Positions 26,449-35,252 of a DNA stretch of 64,000 nucleotides are shown one piece after another. The notes beneath the pieces were generated by a model. The model saw only the letters and a list, made by a program, of their open reading frames with translations. It had not been told where the DNA came from and made no database searches. The position numbers were made by a program, and so were the translations under genes. How positions within the stretch are numbered: the stretch's first letter is position 1; the number at the start of each line of letters is the position of its first letter. Source of the DNA: Pseudomonas sp. CHM02 (lineage in GTDB: Bacteria > Pseudomonadota > Gammaproteobacteria > Pseudomonadales > Pseudomonadaceae); contig NZ_JFCA01000039.1 in the NCBI RefSeq assembly GCF_000612585.1, positions 1 through 64,000 of the forward strand, in the 5' to 3' direction.

Positions 26449-28368
26449 TTACACCCGGAAATGACTGACCATCTGCTGCAACTGGCTACCCAACCGCGCC
26501 AGCTCCACACTCGACTTGGCCGTCTCGTCACTCGCCGTAGCGGTCTGCTCCGACACATCCCGCACATTCACAATGCTGCGGCTGATCTCTTCAGCCACGG
26601 CGCTTTGCTGTTCAGCGGCGGCGGCGATCTGCTGGTTCATCGACTGGATGTTCGACACCGTACGGGTGATGTTCTCCAGCGACACGCCAGCCTTGCGGGT
26701 CAGCTCGACACTGCTGTCGGTGAGGCTGCGGCTGTTGTTCATCACGTTCGCCACTTGCTGGGTACCGTTCTGCAACCCGGCTACCAGGCCTTCGATTTCC
26801 TCGGTGGATTTTTGCGTACGCTGGGCCAGGCCGCGCACTTCGTCGGCGACCACGGCAAACCCACGCCCGGCTTCACCAGCCCGCGCGGCTTCGATCGCCG
26901 CGTTGAGGGCCAGCAGGTTGGTCTGTTCGGCGACGGCCTTGATCACGTCCATCACGCTGCCGATCTTGTTGCTCTCTTGCTGCAGGTGGGTCATGGCGTC
27001 GGTGGAACGCGCCACTTCAGCGGCCAGGCGTTCGATCTGGGCGATGGCCTCAGCCACCACTTTGTCGCCTGCGCGGGCTTGGCCGTCGGCGTCGGCAGCG
27101 GCCAGGGAAGCCTGTTCTGCGTTGCGCGCGACTTCCTGCACGGTGGCGGTCATTTCGTGCATCGCCGTGGCAACCTGATCGGTCTCGATCTTCTGGCTGT
27201 TGACGCCGGCGCTGGTCTGCTCGGTCACTGCCGACAACTCTTCGGCGGCGCTGGCGATCTGGGTCACGCCGTCGCGGATGCCGCTGATCAACTCGCGCAG
27301 GGTGGTGCCCATGCGCTGGATGCCTTGTTGCAGCACGCCCAGTTCATCTCGGCGTGTGACCTGGATAGTGTGGCTCAAGTCACCGGAGGCAATGCGCTCC
27401 ACCACGGCCAGGGTTTCCTGGATCGGGCGAGTGATCTGGCGGGTGATGACCAGTGCGGCGATGACACCAACCAACAGGGCCAACAACGTGCTGATCAACT
27501 GCAGGCTGCGCGCTTGGGCGCTTTCGGCGTCGCGGCGATTGAGCTGGATCTCGTACAGCTTGTCGCTGATTGTGACGATATCAGTACCCTGTGTGGTCAT
27601 CTCGGCACGGGCGGCGACGATGTTGGCGTTGGCCGCCTTGTAGTTCTGTACGGCGCTGCGATAGGCACCCAGGGCTGTTTCCAGTGCGGTCAACGCGCTT
27701 TGCTGGTTGGCGCCGAAAGCGGCGCTGAGGTCTTTCAGCCCGGCGATGGTTTTTTCAATCTGTGCGGCGGCGCGGGCTTCGGTGTCCGGGTTGACGTTGC
27801 CGGTGTAGCCGCGTACTTCGTAGCGCGCCAGCTGGAATTGTATCTTGGCGTCGGCCACGGCCTGGAACTGGGTAAAGTGCTCTGAACTGTCAGGCATTTG
27901 TTTCACGCTGGTTTCCAGCGCGTCGATCTGTGCGTTGGCGATATCGGCCTTGTCGCCCATCACCTGGCGAGAGGCATTACCGTTACGGTAGGCCTCACGC
28001 ATTTTGTTCAGGGACTGTTGATAAGCGGTAATGACGGCTTTCTGCTCGTTGAGCAGCTTGAGGTTTTCCGGGCTCTTGAAGCTGTCCAGCAGTTTCTGTT
28101 GCTGGGCGGCGAAGGCATCCAGGTTGGTCTGTACGTTCTGGGCCACGGCTTCGTCGCCGTTGGCGAGCATGTATTGCAGGCGCACGATGCGCAGTTTGGT
28201 CAACGACGCGTTGAGCTGGGTGATATCGCTCATCCAGTTACTGCGGTCGATCAGGCCGCCCAGGCTGGTCCAGCCGGTGAGTGCCAGGATCGACGTGAGG
28301 ACAAGCACCAGGCCGAAGCCCAGGCCCAGTTTGAGGTTGACGCTGATGTTGCCGAACCAGCTATTCAT
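26449..28368 (-). CDS. Methyl-accepting chemotaxis protein with helical bimodular sensor
   Basis: A 639-aa chemoreceptor. The first hydrophobic segment (about residues 11-33) anchors a 250-residue periplasmic part made of long helices, which matches the helical bimodular (HBM) family of receptors such as McpS that sense organic acids. A second membrane segment lies near residues 285-310, then a HAMP domain and the signalling hairpin with EQTNLLALNAAIEAARAGEA. The cytoplasmic end carries methylation-type glutamates and glutamines. The ligand is not assignable; HBM receptors mainly bind dicarboxylates or tricarboxylates. Single gene. Confidence 0.9.
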   Translation of the reverse strand: MNSWFGNISVNLKLGLGFGLVLVLTSILALTGWTSLGGLIDRSNWMSDITQLNASLTKLRIVRLQYMLANGDEAVAQNVQTNLDAFAAQQQKLLDSFKSPENLKLLNEQKAVITAYQQSLNKMREAYRNGNASRQVMGDKADIANAQIDALETSVKQMPDSSEHFTQFQAVADAKIQFQLARYEVRGYTGNVNPDTEARAAAQIEKTIAGLKDLSAAFGANQQSALTALETALGAYRSAVQNYKAANANIVAARAEMTTQGTDIVTISDKLYEIQLNRRDAESAQARSLQLISTLLALLVGVIAALVITRQITRPIQETLAVVERIASGDLSHTIQVTRRDELGVLQQGIQRMGTTLRELISGIRDGVTQIASAAEELSAVTEQTSAGVNSQKIETDQVATAMHEMTATVQEVARNAEQASLAAADADGQARAGDKVVAEAIAQIERLAAEVARSTDAMTHLQQESNKIGSVMDVIKAVAEQTNLLALNAAIEAARAGEAGRGFAVVADEVRGLAQRTQKSTEEIEGLVAGLQNGTQQVANVMNNSRSLTDSSVELTRKAGVSLENITRTVSNIQSMNQQIAAAAEQQSAVAEEISRSIVNVRDVSEQTATASDETAKSSVELARLGSQLQQMVSHFRV

Positions 28369-28619
28369 CGAATGCTCCGCAGGAATGATGGGGTGTGCTG
28401 GACGGTTATTGATTTTGGAGCCAGCTGCTGTGTAGGGCTGTATCGGCGGCAGGAGGTGAATCTGAAATGCTATTTTGTCCGGGATGACAAAGGGTCGCTA
28501 CGGCAGGGGCTGGCCAGGGAGGGGGCTGATCATGGGCGGGTCTTGTGTGCTAGTCTGCTCGCCCTTTTAGTTTTGGGTAGCACGGGGAAACCAGTGTTGT
28601 CCTACAGCGGAGCCTCTTC

Positions 28620-29237
28620 ATGTCCGAAGTTAATCTGTCCACCGACGAAACCCGCGTCAGCTACGGTATCGGCCGTCAGTTGGGCGACCAACTGCGCGAC
28701 AACCCACCACCAGGCGTAAGCCTGGACGCGATCCTGGCTGGCCTGACCGACGCGTTCGCCGGCAAGCCAAGCCGCGTTGACCAGGAGCAAATGGCTGCCA
28801 GCTTCAAGGTGATCCGCGAAATCATGCAAGCCGAAGCAGCTGCCAAGGCTGAAGCAGCGGCTGGCGCTGGCCTGGCGTTCCTGGCTGAAAACGCCAAGCG
28901 TGATGGCATCACCACCTTGGCTTCCGGCCTGCAGTTCGAAGTGTTGACCGCAGGTGATGGCGCCAAGCCGACCCGTGAAGACCAGGTGCGTACCCACTAC
29001 CACGGCACCCTGATCGACGGCACTGTGTTCGACAGCTCCTACGAGCGCGGCCAGCCTGCAGAATTCCCGGTTGGCGGCGTGATCGCTGGCTGGACCGAAG
29101 CCCTGCAACTGATGAATGCCGGCAGCAAATGGCGTCTGTACGTGCCGAGCGAACTGGCTTACGGCGCTCAAGGCGTTGGCAGCATCCCGCCGCACAGCGT
29201 TCTGGTGTTCGACGTCGAGCTGCTCGACGTTCTGTAA
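28620..29237 (+). CDS. fklB: FKBP-type peptidyl-prolyl cis-trans isomerase
   Basis: A 205-aa protein with an N-terminal dimerisation domain (residues 1-85; TDETRVSYGIGRQLGDQLRD) and a C-terminal FKBP domain (residues 100-205; VRTHYHGTLIDGTVFDSSYERG and AYGAQGVGSIPPHSVLVFDVEL). The family members assist folding of cell-envelope or cytoplasmic proteins; this one has no evident signal peptide, as in FklB. It lies next to the ispB-rplU group exactly as fklB does in P. aeruginosa, with two other genes between. Confidence 0.92.
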   Translation: MSEVNLSTDETRVSYGIGRQLGDQLRDNPPPGVSLDAILAGLTDAFAGKPSRVDQEQMAASFKVIREIMQAEAAAKAEAAAGAGLAFLAENAKRDGITTLASGLQFEVLTAGDGAKPTREDQVRTHYHGTLIDGTVFDSSYERGQPAEFPVGGVIAGWTEALQLMNAGSKWRLYVPSELAYGAQGVGSIPPHSVLVFDVELLDVL

Positions 29238-29254
29238 GGTCTGTTTAGATCCCC

Positions 29255-29341
29255 TGTAGGCGCTGGCTTGCCAGCGATAGCATCAACTCGGTGAGACTTT
29301 AGACCGAGTAGTCTGCATCGCGGGCAAGCCCGGCTCCCACA
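29255..29341. repeat. REP inverted pair with unlike arms
   Basis: Left arm TGTAGGCGCTGGCTTGCCAG and right arm CATCGCGGGCAAGCCCGGCT followed by CCCACA belong to different REP subtypes, so the pair is a hybrid. It lies between fklB and the convergent small gene. Confidence 0.75.
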
Positions 29342-29374
29342 TGAGCCCGGTGCATTCAGGTTTTGCGGGTCGTT

Positions 29375-29632
29375 TCATGGATGGAACTTGCCATTCAGTT
29401 CCGTCGTCGGGCGCAACGCTCGGGCATAGCAGAACAGAAACAGATTACGCACTACTTCCTTCAGCACTCCAGGTTCACTCGAGCTCAGCCCGTTGACGTC
29501 CAGGTCACCCTGGTCCTGCAGTTCGTTCAGCGCTTCTTCTTCCAGTACCGCACAGACTTCGCCGGTTTCCCGATGCAGGATCCGCAGGTAAGGGTGTGGG
29601 CGGTCCAGCCAGGCATCTATCAAATAAGTCAT
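29375..29632 (-). CDS. Small conserved Pseudomonas protein, probably iron-regulated
   Basis: An 85-aa soluble protein without recognised motifs (MTYLIDAWLDRPHPYLRILH). It corresponds in position to the small gene between fklB and ispB in P. aeruginosa. The start at 29632 has AAGGAG nine bases upstream. A Fur-box-like palindrome lies 26 to 46 bases before it, so I infer iron repression. No signal peptide or membrane segment. The function is unknown. Confidence 0.8.
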   Translation of the reverse strand: MTYLIDAWLDRPHPYLRILHRETGEVCAVLEEEALNELQDQGDLDVNGLSSSEPGVLKEVVRNLFLFCYARALRPTTELNGKFHP

Positions 29633-29657
29633 GGGTCGCATCTCCTTGATGAGTTTC

Positions 29658-29678
29658 AATGAGAATAATTCTTATTCG
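29658..29678 (-). promoter_or_regulatory. Fur box
   Basis: AATGAGAATAATTCTTATTC is a near-perfect match to the Fur consensus (GATAATGATAATCATTATC-type hexamer repeats). It overlaps the likely promoter of the 85-aa gene starting at 29632. Confidence 0.75.
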
Positions 29679-29792
29679 TAGAATAGCAAGTGCCTATTGG
29701 CGGTTTCTGGTTTTTCTGTGTGGATATTGCGTTCGATCAACGAGGAGGGCGAAACGCCATCCCGCGGCGGGCGCGGGATGGAGGTAGCAGGT

Positions 29793-30020
29793 TCAGACTT
29801 TGCGCACGAACTCGGACTTGAGCTTCATCGGGCCGATACCGTCGATCTTGCAATCGATATCGTGGTCGCCGTCGCACAGGCGGATGTTCTTGACCTTGGT
29901 GCCGACCTTGACGACCAGAGAAGTGCCCTTGACCTTGAGGTCCTTGATCACGGTGATGGTGTCGCCGTCCTGCAGGACGTTGCCCACAGAATCTTTCTTC
30001 ACGGGTGGCAACGTGCTCAC
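29793..30020 (-). CDS. PhnA/YjdM C-terminal-domain protein
   Basis: A 75-aa protein matching only the C-terminal SH3-like domain of YjdM/PhnA (NVLQDGDTITVIKDLKVKG, then CDGDHDIDCKIDGIGPMKLKSEFV). The N-terminal zinc ribbon of full-length proteins is absent. Such stand-alone domains are common in pseudomonads, so it is a short family variant and not a truncation. Despite the old PhnA name, no link to phosphonate use is implied. It is convergent with nothing nearby and followed by a REP pair. Confidence 0.88.
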   Translation of the reverse strand: MSTLPPVKKDSVGNVLQDGDTITVIKDLKVKGTSLVVKVGTKVKNIRLCDGDHDIDCKIDGIGPMKLKSEFVRKV

Positions 30021-30112
30021 TAAGGCTCCTTGAGAGTCAGGATGGCTAAAGGGCGCACATTATATAGGGTTTTGCAGCGAGAGCGGGGCAGTGGGTGGTA
30101 ATGAGGTCCAAA

Positions 30113-30196
30113 TGTGGGGGCTTGCTCGCGAATGCGGAGGGTCAGCTAGAAACTTCTCACTGATATGCCGCCTTCGCGAGCAAGCCCGCTCCCACA
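30113..30196. repeat. REP inverted pair
   Basis: Arms TGTGGGGGCTTGCTCGCGAA and the inverse CTTCGCGAGCAAGCCCGCTC around a 40-base spacer lie between the PhnA-type gene and ispB. Confidence 0.8.
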
Positions 30197-30219
30197 CAAG
30201 CCCATTCCGCCAAGAGTCT

Positions 30220-31188
30220 TTAGTGAGTGCGGGCGACCGCAAACTCACTCAGCTCAACCAGGGCGTCCCGGTATTCGCTGGCCGGGAGGGCTTCCAGGCA
30301 CTTGATCGCACGGGCCACGTAGTCGCGTGCCAGTTGCGCGGTGTACTCCAGGGAGCCCGAGGCCTCGACAGCGGCACGGATGGCCTCCAGGTCTTCGATC
30401 CCGCCTTTCTGGATCGCCTTGCGCACCAGGGCGGCCTGTTCTGGCGTGCCTTCGCGCATGGTATAGATCAGCGGCAAGGTTGGCTTGCCCTCGGCCAGGT
30501 CGTCGCCGACGTTCTTGCCCAGGGTTTCGGCGTCGCCTTTGTAGTCCAGCAGGTCGTCGACCAGTTGGAACGCTACGCCCAGGTGGTCACCAAAGGTGCG
30601 CAGGGCTTCGGCTTGTTCGACCGTCGCACCGCATAGCGCTGCGGCGCTGTGGGTCGAAGCTTCGAAGAGCATCGCGGTTTTGCCGCGAATCACTTCCATA
30701 TAGGTTTCTTCGGTGGTGCTGGCGTCGCGGACCTTCGACAGTTGCAACACTTCGCCTTCGGCGATGATGCGCGTGGCCTGTGAAAGAATCTTCATCACCG
30801 GCATCGAGCCGAGCTCGACCATCATTTCGAACGAGCGCGAGTACAGGAAGTCGCCCACCAGCACGCTAGGGGCGTTGCCCCACATGGCATTGGCAGTCTC
30901 GCGGCCACGGCGCATGCCGGACATGTCGACCACGTCGTCATGCAGCAGGGTGGCGGTGTGCAGGAATTCGATCGTGGCCGCCAGCAGGCGCAGGTCATCG
31001 CCTTCGCGACCCAGGGCCTTGCCGCACAGCAACACTAATAAAGGACGCAGGCGTTTACCGCCCGCCGACGTAATATAGTCGCCAATTTTGGAGACCAGCG
31101 GCACTTTAGAAGTCAGCTGCTTCTTGATGATGCCGTCGACGGCGCTAAAATCGTCCGCGACCGCGCGGTAGAAAGCTTGGGGTTGCAT
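30220..31188 (-). CDS. ispB: All-trans octaprenyl (polyprenyl) diphosphate synthase
   Basis: A 322-aa long-chain prenyltransferase that makes the ubiquinone side chain. The first aspartate-rich motif is LLHDDVVDMSGMRRG near residue 85 and the second is FQLVDDLLDYKGD near residue 210. Small residues before the first motif allow a long chain; whether the product has eight or nine isoprene units cannot be read from the sequence. It is divergent from rplU with a 239-base gap. This arrangement is conserved across Pseudomonas. Confidence 0.96.
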   Translation of the reverse strand: MQPQAFYRAVADDFSAVDGIIKKQLTSKVPLVSKIGDYITSAGGKRLRPLLVLLCGKALGREGDDLRLLAATIEFLHTATLLHDDVVDMSGMRRGRETANAMWGNAPSVLVGDFLYSRSFEMMVELGSMPVMKILSQATRIIAEGEVLQLSKVRDASTTEETYMEVIRGKTAMLFEASTHSAAALCGATVEQAEALRTFGDHLGVAFQLVDDLLDYKGDAETLGKNVGDDLAEGKPTLPLIYTMREGTPEQAALVRKAIQKGGIEDLEAIRAAVEASGSLEYTAQLARDYVARAIKCLEALPASEYRDALVELSEFAVARTH

Positions 31189-31427
31189 CAGCGACAGTCG
31201 CTCCAGAAGGGTTGCGCGGCATGCTAGGACCCAGGCCCCGTAGTGTCAAGGCGCGATAGACGGCCTCTTGCAACCCCCCGTTGCCTTGCGTACAATCGCG
31301 CACCCTGAACTTCCTGGGCAGCACCTGCCTTACGCAATTGCATTCGGGACGTCCATCCCATGCAGCCATGCCAGCCAATACCTCTTCTTATAAAGCGCTG
31401 GGTGAGCAGGATTATCGGAGAAATACC

Positions 31428-31742
31428 ATGTCGTACGCAGTAATTGTTACTGGTGGCAAGCAATACAAAGTCGCCCCAGGTGAATACCTGAAGATCGAAA
31501 AACTGGAAGTCGCTACCGGCGAATCCGTTACTTTTGATCGCGTTCTGTTGGTCGCCAATGGCGATGACGTGAACATCGGCGCTCCAGTTGTTGCTGGCGC
31601 TACCGTTGTGGCTGAAGTGATCTCCCAAGGTCGTCACGATAAAGTCCGCATCATCAAGTTCCGTCGTCGTAAGCACCACATGAAGCGTATGGGCCACCGC
31701 CAGTGGTACACCGAGATCAAAATCACCGGTATTCAGGCTTAA
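31428..31742 (+). CDS. rplU: 50S ribosomal protein L21
   Basis: A 104-aa protein of standard length, starting MSYAVIVTGGKQYKVAPGEY and containing the conserved KFRRRKHHMKRMGHRQWYTEIKIT C-terminus that binds 23S rRNA. GGAG precedes the ATG by eight bases. It is followed by rpmA after 34 bases, the invariant bacterial L21-L27 pair. Confidence 0.99.
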   Translation: MSYAVIVTGGKQYKVAPGEYLKIEKLEVATGESVTFDRVLLVANGDDVNIGAPVVAGATVVAEVISQGRHDKVRIIKFRRRKHHMKRMGHRQWYTEIKITGIQA

Positions 31743-31776
31743 TTTCAGCCTAATTCCTCACTAGGAGAATTGACTC

Positions 31777-32034
31777 ATGGCACACAAAAAAGCTGGTGGT
31801 AGTACCCGTAACGGTCGCGACTCAGAAGCCAAACGCCTTGGCGTGAAGATGTATGGCGGCCAGAAAATCATTCCGGGCAACATCATCGTGCGTCAGCGCG
31901 GCACCCAATTCCACGCCGGTTACGGTGTTGGCATGGGTAAAGATCACACCCTCTTCGCGAAAATCGAAGGCGTGATCAAGTTTGAAGTAAAAGGCGCGTT
32001 CAACCGCCGTTACGTGAGCGTTGTCGCAGCTTAA
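31777..32034 (+). CDS. rpmA: 50S ribosomal protein L27
   Basis: An 85-aa protein whose N-terminal tail MAHKKAGGSTRNGRDSEAKR reaches the peptidyl transferase centre. The HAGYGVGMGKDHTLFA segment is canonical. It has a TAGGAG ribosome-binding site and is closed by a terminator 16 bases on. It has no N-terminal propeptide of the firmicute type. Confidence 0.99.
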   Translation: MAHKKAGGSTRNGRDSEAKRLGVKMYGGQKIIPGNIIVRQRGTQFHAGYGVGMGKDHTLFAKIEGVIKFEVKGAFNRRYVSVVAA

Positions 32035-32049
32035 TTGCGAGATCGCTGG

Positions 32050-32080
32050 AAAAGCCCTGTCTTGCGACGGGGCTTTTTCG
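32050..32080 (+). terminator. Intrinsic terminator after rplU-rpmA
   Basis: AAAAGCCCTGTCTTGCGACG with GGGCTTTTTC forms a GC stem followed by T. It separates the ribosomal pair from obg. Confidence 0.85.
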
Positions 32081-32227
32081 TTTGTGGAGTGAGTCTCTTG
32101 CAAAGCTGTTTGTGATGGGCTCCAGCGCTGGATTTGCGGTCGCTGATTGAGGTCGCTGCGCTCATTTTTGCAAGAGTCTTATGTCTTGGTTTCTTAAGCT
32201 CGTCCATGCGACGAGAGGCGTTTTGTT

Positions 32228-33451
32228 ATGAAGTTCGTTGATGAAGTTTCCATCCGAGTAAAAGCAGGCGACGGCGGTAACGGTTGCATGAGTTTCCGTC
32301 GCGAAAAATTCATCGAAAACGGTGGCCCGAACGGCGGTGACGGCGGTGACGGCGGTTCCATCTACATGATGGCCGACGAAAACCTCAACACCCTCGTCGA
32401 CTACCGTTACACCCGGCACTTCGATGCCGAGCGTGGCTCCAACGGCGGCAGCACCGATTGCACCGGCAAGAAGGGCGAAGACCTGGTACTGCGTGTACCG
32501 GTCGGCACCACGATCATCGACTCCGCGACCCAGGAAGTGATCGGCGACCTGACCAAGGCCGGCCAGAAGCTGATGGTCGTGCAGGGTGGCTGGCACGGTC
32601 TGGGTAACACCCGATTCAAGTCCAGTACCAACCGTGCGCCACGCCAGACCACGCCAGGCAAGCCGGGCGAGCAGCGTGACCTCAAGCTGGAAATGAAAGT
32701 ACTCGCCGATGTGGGCCTGCTGGGCCTGCCAAACGCCGGCAAAAGTACCTTCATCCGCTCGGTGTCGGCCGCCAAGCCGAAAGTCGCCGACTACCCGTTC
32801 ACCACCCTGGTGCCAAACCTGGGCGTGGTCAGCGTCGACCGTTGGAAAAGCTTCGTGATCGCCGACATTCCCGGCTTGATCGAAGGCGCTTCCGATGGCG
32901 CCGGCCTGGGGATTCGTTTCCTCAAGCACTTGTCGCGGACCCGTCTGCTGCTGCACCTCGTGGATATGGCACCGCTGGATGACACCAGTGCACCAGACGC
33001 CGCCGAAGTGATCGTCAGCGAGTTGACCAAGTTCAGCCCTTCCCTGGCCGAGCGTGATCGCTGGCTGGTGCTGAACAAGTGCGACCAGATCCTCGAAGAA
33101 GAGCACGAAGAGCGCGTCAAGGAAATCGTCGACCGCCTGGAGTGGGAAGGTCCGGTCTACGTGATCTCGGCCATCGCCAAAGAGGGCACCGAGCGCCTGA
33201 CCCGCGACATCATGCGCTACCTCGAAGACCGTGCCGACCGTCTGGCCGCCGATCCGGTGTTCAAGGCTGAACTGGCCGAACTCGACCAGCGCATCGAAGA
33301 TGAAGCCCGTGCCCAGCTGCAAGCCCTGGATGACCAGCGTGCCCTGCGCCGCAGCGGCGTGAAGTCGGTCCATGACATCGGCGACGATGATTGGGACGAA
33401 GAAGACGTGGATGATGAAGACGGTCCGGAAATCATTTACGTGCGCGACTGA
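32228..33451 (+). CDS. obgE: Obg/CgtA GTPase
   Basis: A 407-aa essential GTPase involved in 50S assembly and stress signalling. The glycine-rich Obg fold is residues 1-158 (GDGGNGCMSFRREKFIENGG). The G domain has the P-loop GLPNAGKST, switch II DIPGLIEGA and the NKCD base-specificity motif. An acidic C-terminal tail (DDDWDEEDVDDEDG) follows, as in gammaproteobacteria. Position after rpmA is the usual one. Confidence 0.98.
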   Translation: MKFVDEVSIRVKAGDGGNGCMSFRREKFIENGGPNGGDGGDGGSIYMMADENLNTLVDYRYTRHFDAERGSNGGSTDCTGKKGEDLVLRVPVGTTIIDSATQEVIGDLTKAGQKLMVVQGGWHGLGNTRFKSSTNRAPRQTTPGKPGEQRDLKLEMKVLADVGLLGLPNAGKSTFIRSVSAAKPKVADYPFTTLVPNLGVVSVDRWKSFVIADIPGLIEGASDGAGLGIRFLKHLSRTRLLLHLVDMAPLDDTSAPDAAEVIVSELTKFSPSLAERDRWLVLNKCDQILEEEHEERVKEIVDRLEWEGPVYVISAIAKEGTERLTRDIMRYLEDRADRLAADPVFKAELAELDQRIEDEARAQLQALDDQRALRRSGVKSVHDIGDDDWDEEDVDDEDGPEIIYVRD

Positions 33452-33470
33452 TTCGTTGCAGTAAACTTAA

Positions 33471-33496
33471 GCGCCGCTCACTCGAGCGGCGTTTTG
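33471..33496 (+). terminator. Intrinsic terminator after obgE
   Basis: CGCCGCTCACTCGAGCGGCG with four T downstream, 20 bases after the obgE stop. The stem is 7-8 bp. Confidence 0.8.
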
Positions 33497-33578
33497 GTAT
33501 CTGTAGTCTTTAAAGTGGTCACGAATAACGTTATGGGCGGCGCTGGGTCGCGCAGCCCTCAATCTAAGGTTGAAGATG

Positions 33579-34697
33579 ATGCGGAGCAAAGTGACAGGTG
33601 CGCAGCGCTGGGTCGTAAAGATCGGCAGTGCGTTGCTGACGGCGGATGGCAAGGGGCTGGATCGTGCAGCCATGGGCGTCTGGGTCGAGCAGATGGTGGC
33701 CTTGCATGAGGCCGGTGTGGAGTTGGTGCTGGTGTCGTCCGGAGCGGTTGCCGCCGGGATGAGCCGCCTCGGCTGGACCGCGCGACCCAGCGCGATGCAC
33801 GAGCTGCAAGCCGCCGCCGCCATCGGCCAGATGGGCCTGGTGCAAGCCTGGGAATCCAGCTTTGCCGAGCACGGTCGCCACACCGCGCAGATCCTGCTGA
33901 CCCACGACGACCTGTCCGACCGCAAGCGCTACCTCAACGCCCGCAGCACCTTGCGCGCCCTGGTAGAGCTCAAGGTCATCCCGGTGATCAACGAGAACGA
34001 CACCGTGGTCACCGACGAAATCCGCTTCGGCGACAACGACACCCTGGCCGCCCTGGTTGCCAACCTGGTGGAAGCCGACCTGTTGGTGATCCTCACCGAC
34101 CGCGACGGCATGTTCGACGCCGACCCGCGCAACAACCCCGATGCCCAGCTTATTTACGAGGCGCGCGCCGATGACCCGGCGCTGGACGCCGTGGCCGGCA
34201 GCGTTGGCGGTGCCCTGGGCCGTGGCGGCATGCAGACCAAACTGCGCGCAGCACGCCTGGCCGCACGCTCCGGCGCGCACACCATCATCGTTGGCGGGCG
34301 CCTGGAGCGCGTGCTGGACCGCCTCAAGGCCGGTGAACGCATCGGCACGTTGCTGTCGCCGGAACGCGGCATGCTCGCGGCGCGCAAACAGTGGCTGGCC
34401 GGTCATCTGCAAACCCGTGGCACGCTGGTGCTGGACGATGGTGCTGTATCGGCGTTGTCCCAAGGCAACAAGAGCCTGCTGCCGGTGGGCGTCAAGCTAG
34501 TGCAGGGCAGTTTCCGCCGTGGCGAGATGGTGGTGTGCGTGGCGCCGGACGGTCGTGAGATCGCCCGTGGCCTGGCCAACTACAGCGCCCTTGAAGCACA
34601 GAAAATTATTGGACAACCGTCGGATGCGATTGTCGGACTCTTGGGTTACATGGCTGAACCGGAACTGGTGCACCGCGATAACCTGATCCTGGTTTAA
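33579..34697 (+). CDS. proB: Glutamate 5-kinase
   Basis: A 372-aa enzyme for the first step of proline synthesis. The amino-acid kinase domain (residues 1-260; VVKIGSALLTADG, LVSSGAVAAGMSRLG, INENDTVVTDEIRFGDND) is followed by a PUA domain (about residues 275-372; HLQTRGTLVLDDGA). Of two adjacent ATGs the second (33579) gives the family N-terminus MRSKVTGAQRWVVKIG. Its last 150 bases are repeated at 41622-41770 beyond the AT-rich island. Confidence 0.98.
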   Translation: MRSKVTGAQRWVVKIGSALLTADGKGLDRAAMGVWVEQMVALHEAGVELVLVSSGAVAAGMSRLGWTARPSAMHELQAAAAIGQMGLVQAWESSFAEHGRHTAQILLTHDDLSDRKRYLNARSTLRALVELKVIPVINENDTVVTDEIRFGDNDTLAALVANLVEADLLVILTDRDGMFDADPRNNPDAQLIYEARADDPALDAVAGSVGGALGRGGMQTKLRAARLAARSGAHTIIVGGRLERVLDRLKAGERIGTLLSPERGMLAARKQWLAGHLQTRGTLVLDDGAVSALSQGNKSLLPVGVKLVQGSFRRGEMVVCVAPDGREIARGLANYSALEAQKIIGQPSDAIVGLLGYMAEPELVHRDNLILV

Positions 34698-35169
34698 CCA
34701 AAGGAATACACGATGCGTTTAATGAAGGGATTGCTTGGCCTGGTGTTGGCCATGCCGCTGCTGGCCTCGGCTGAGGAAATCGGCCAGGTGTCGACGGTGT
34801 TCAAGTTTGTCGGCCCCAACGACCGGATTGTGGTCGAAGCGTTTGACGACCCCAAGGTCGATGGCGTGACCTGCTACCTGTCGCGCGCCAAGACCGGCGG
34901 CGTGAAAGGCGGCCTGGGCCTGGCCGAAGACCGCGCTGAAGCCTCGATCGCCTGTCGCCAGGTGGGCCCGATCCGCTTCAAGGGCGAGCTCAAGGATGGC
35001 GACGAAGTGTTCAAGGAACGCACCTCGCTGGTGTTCAAGACCATGCAGGTGGTGCGCTTCCTCGACAAGAAGCGCAACACCCTGGTGTACCTGGTCTACA
35101 GCGATCGTTTGATCGAAGGCAGCCCGCAGAATGCTGTCACGGCCATTCCGATTCTGCCCTGGCCTACCG
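34548..35169 (+). repeat. Left copy of the proB'-creA direct repeat flanking the island
   Basis: About 620 bases matching 41622-42240 in the same orientation: the 3' end of proB, the 15-base gap and almost all of creA. The copies differ by about a dozen substitutions within creA plus one deleted base in the proB part, mostly at third positions. The two copies bracket the AT-rich island. Confidence 0.95.
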
Positions 35170-35180
35170 AACGTGACTAA
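34713..35180 (+). CDS. creA: CreA-family periplasmic protein, copy 1
   Basis: A 155-aa exported protein. MRLMKGLLGLVLAMPLLASA is a Sec signal peptide. The mature part has the CreA family blocks GPNDRIVVEAFDDPKVDGV, CYLSRAKTGGVKGGLGLAEDR and VYLVYSDRLIEGSPQNAVTA. CreA proteins are conserved in Proteobacteria without known activity. It starts 15 bases after proB. A second copy lies at 41786-42250 past the island; the proteins differ mainly at residue 20-21 and the last four residues. Confidence 0.92.
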   Translation: MRLMKGLLGLVLAMPLLASAEEIGQVSTVFKFVGPNDRIVVEAFDDPKVDGVTCYLSRAKTGGVKGGLGLAEDRAEASIACRQVGPIRFKGELKDGDEVFKERTSLVFKTMQVVRFLDKKRNTLVYLVYSDRLIEGSPQNAVTAIPILPWPTERD

Positions 35181-35252
35181 TGGATAAGTTAAGGCTGCGT
35201 GCTTCTTAGCAGTAGCTTTATAAGCTCATAGAGAATATTTGGGTTAACGATG

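Noticed and set aside
29793..30020. Truncated PhnA
   Set aside because: The short form keeps an intact start, ribosome-binding region and complete C-terminal domain, and such short forms are usual in pseudomonads.
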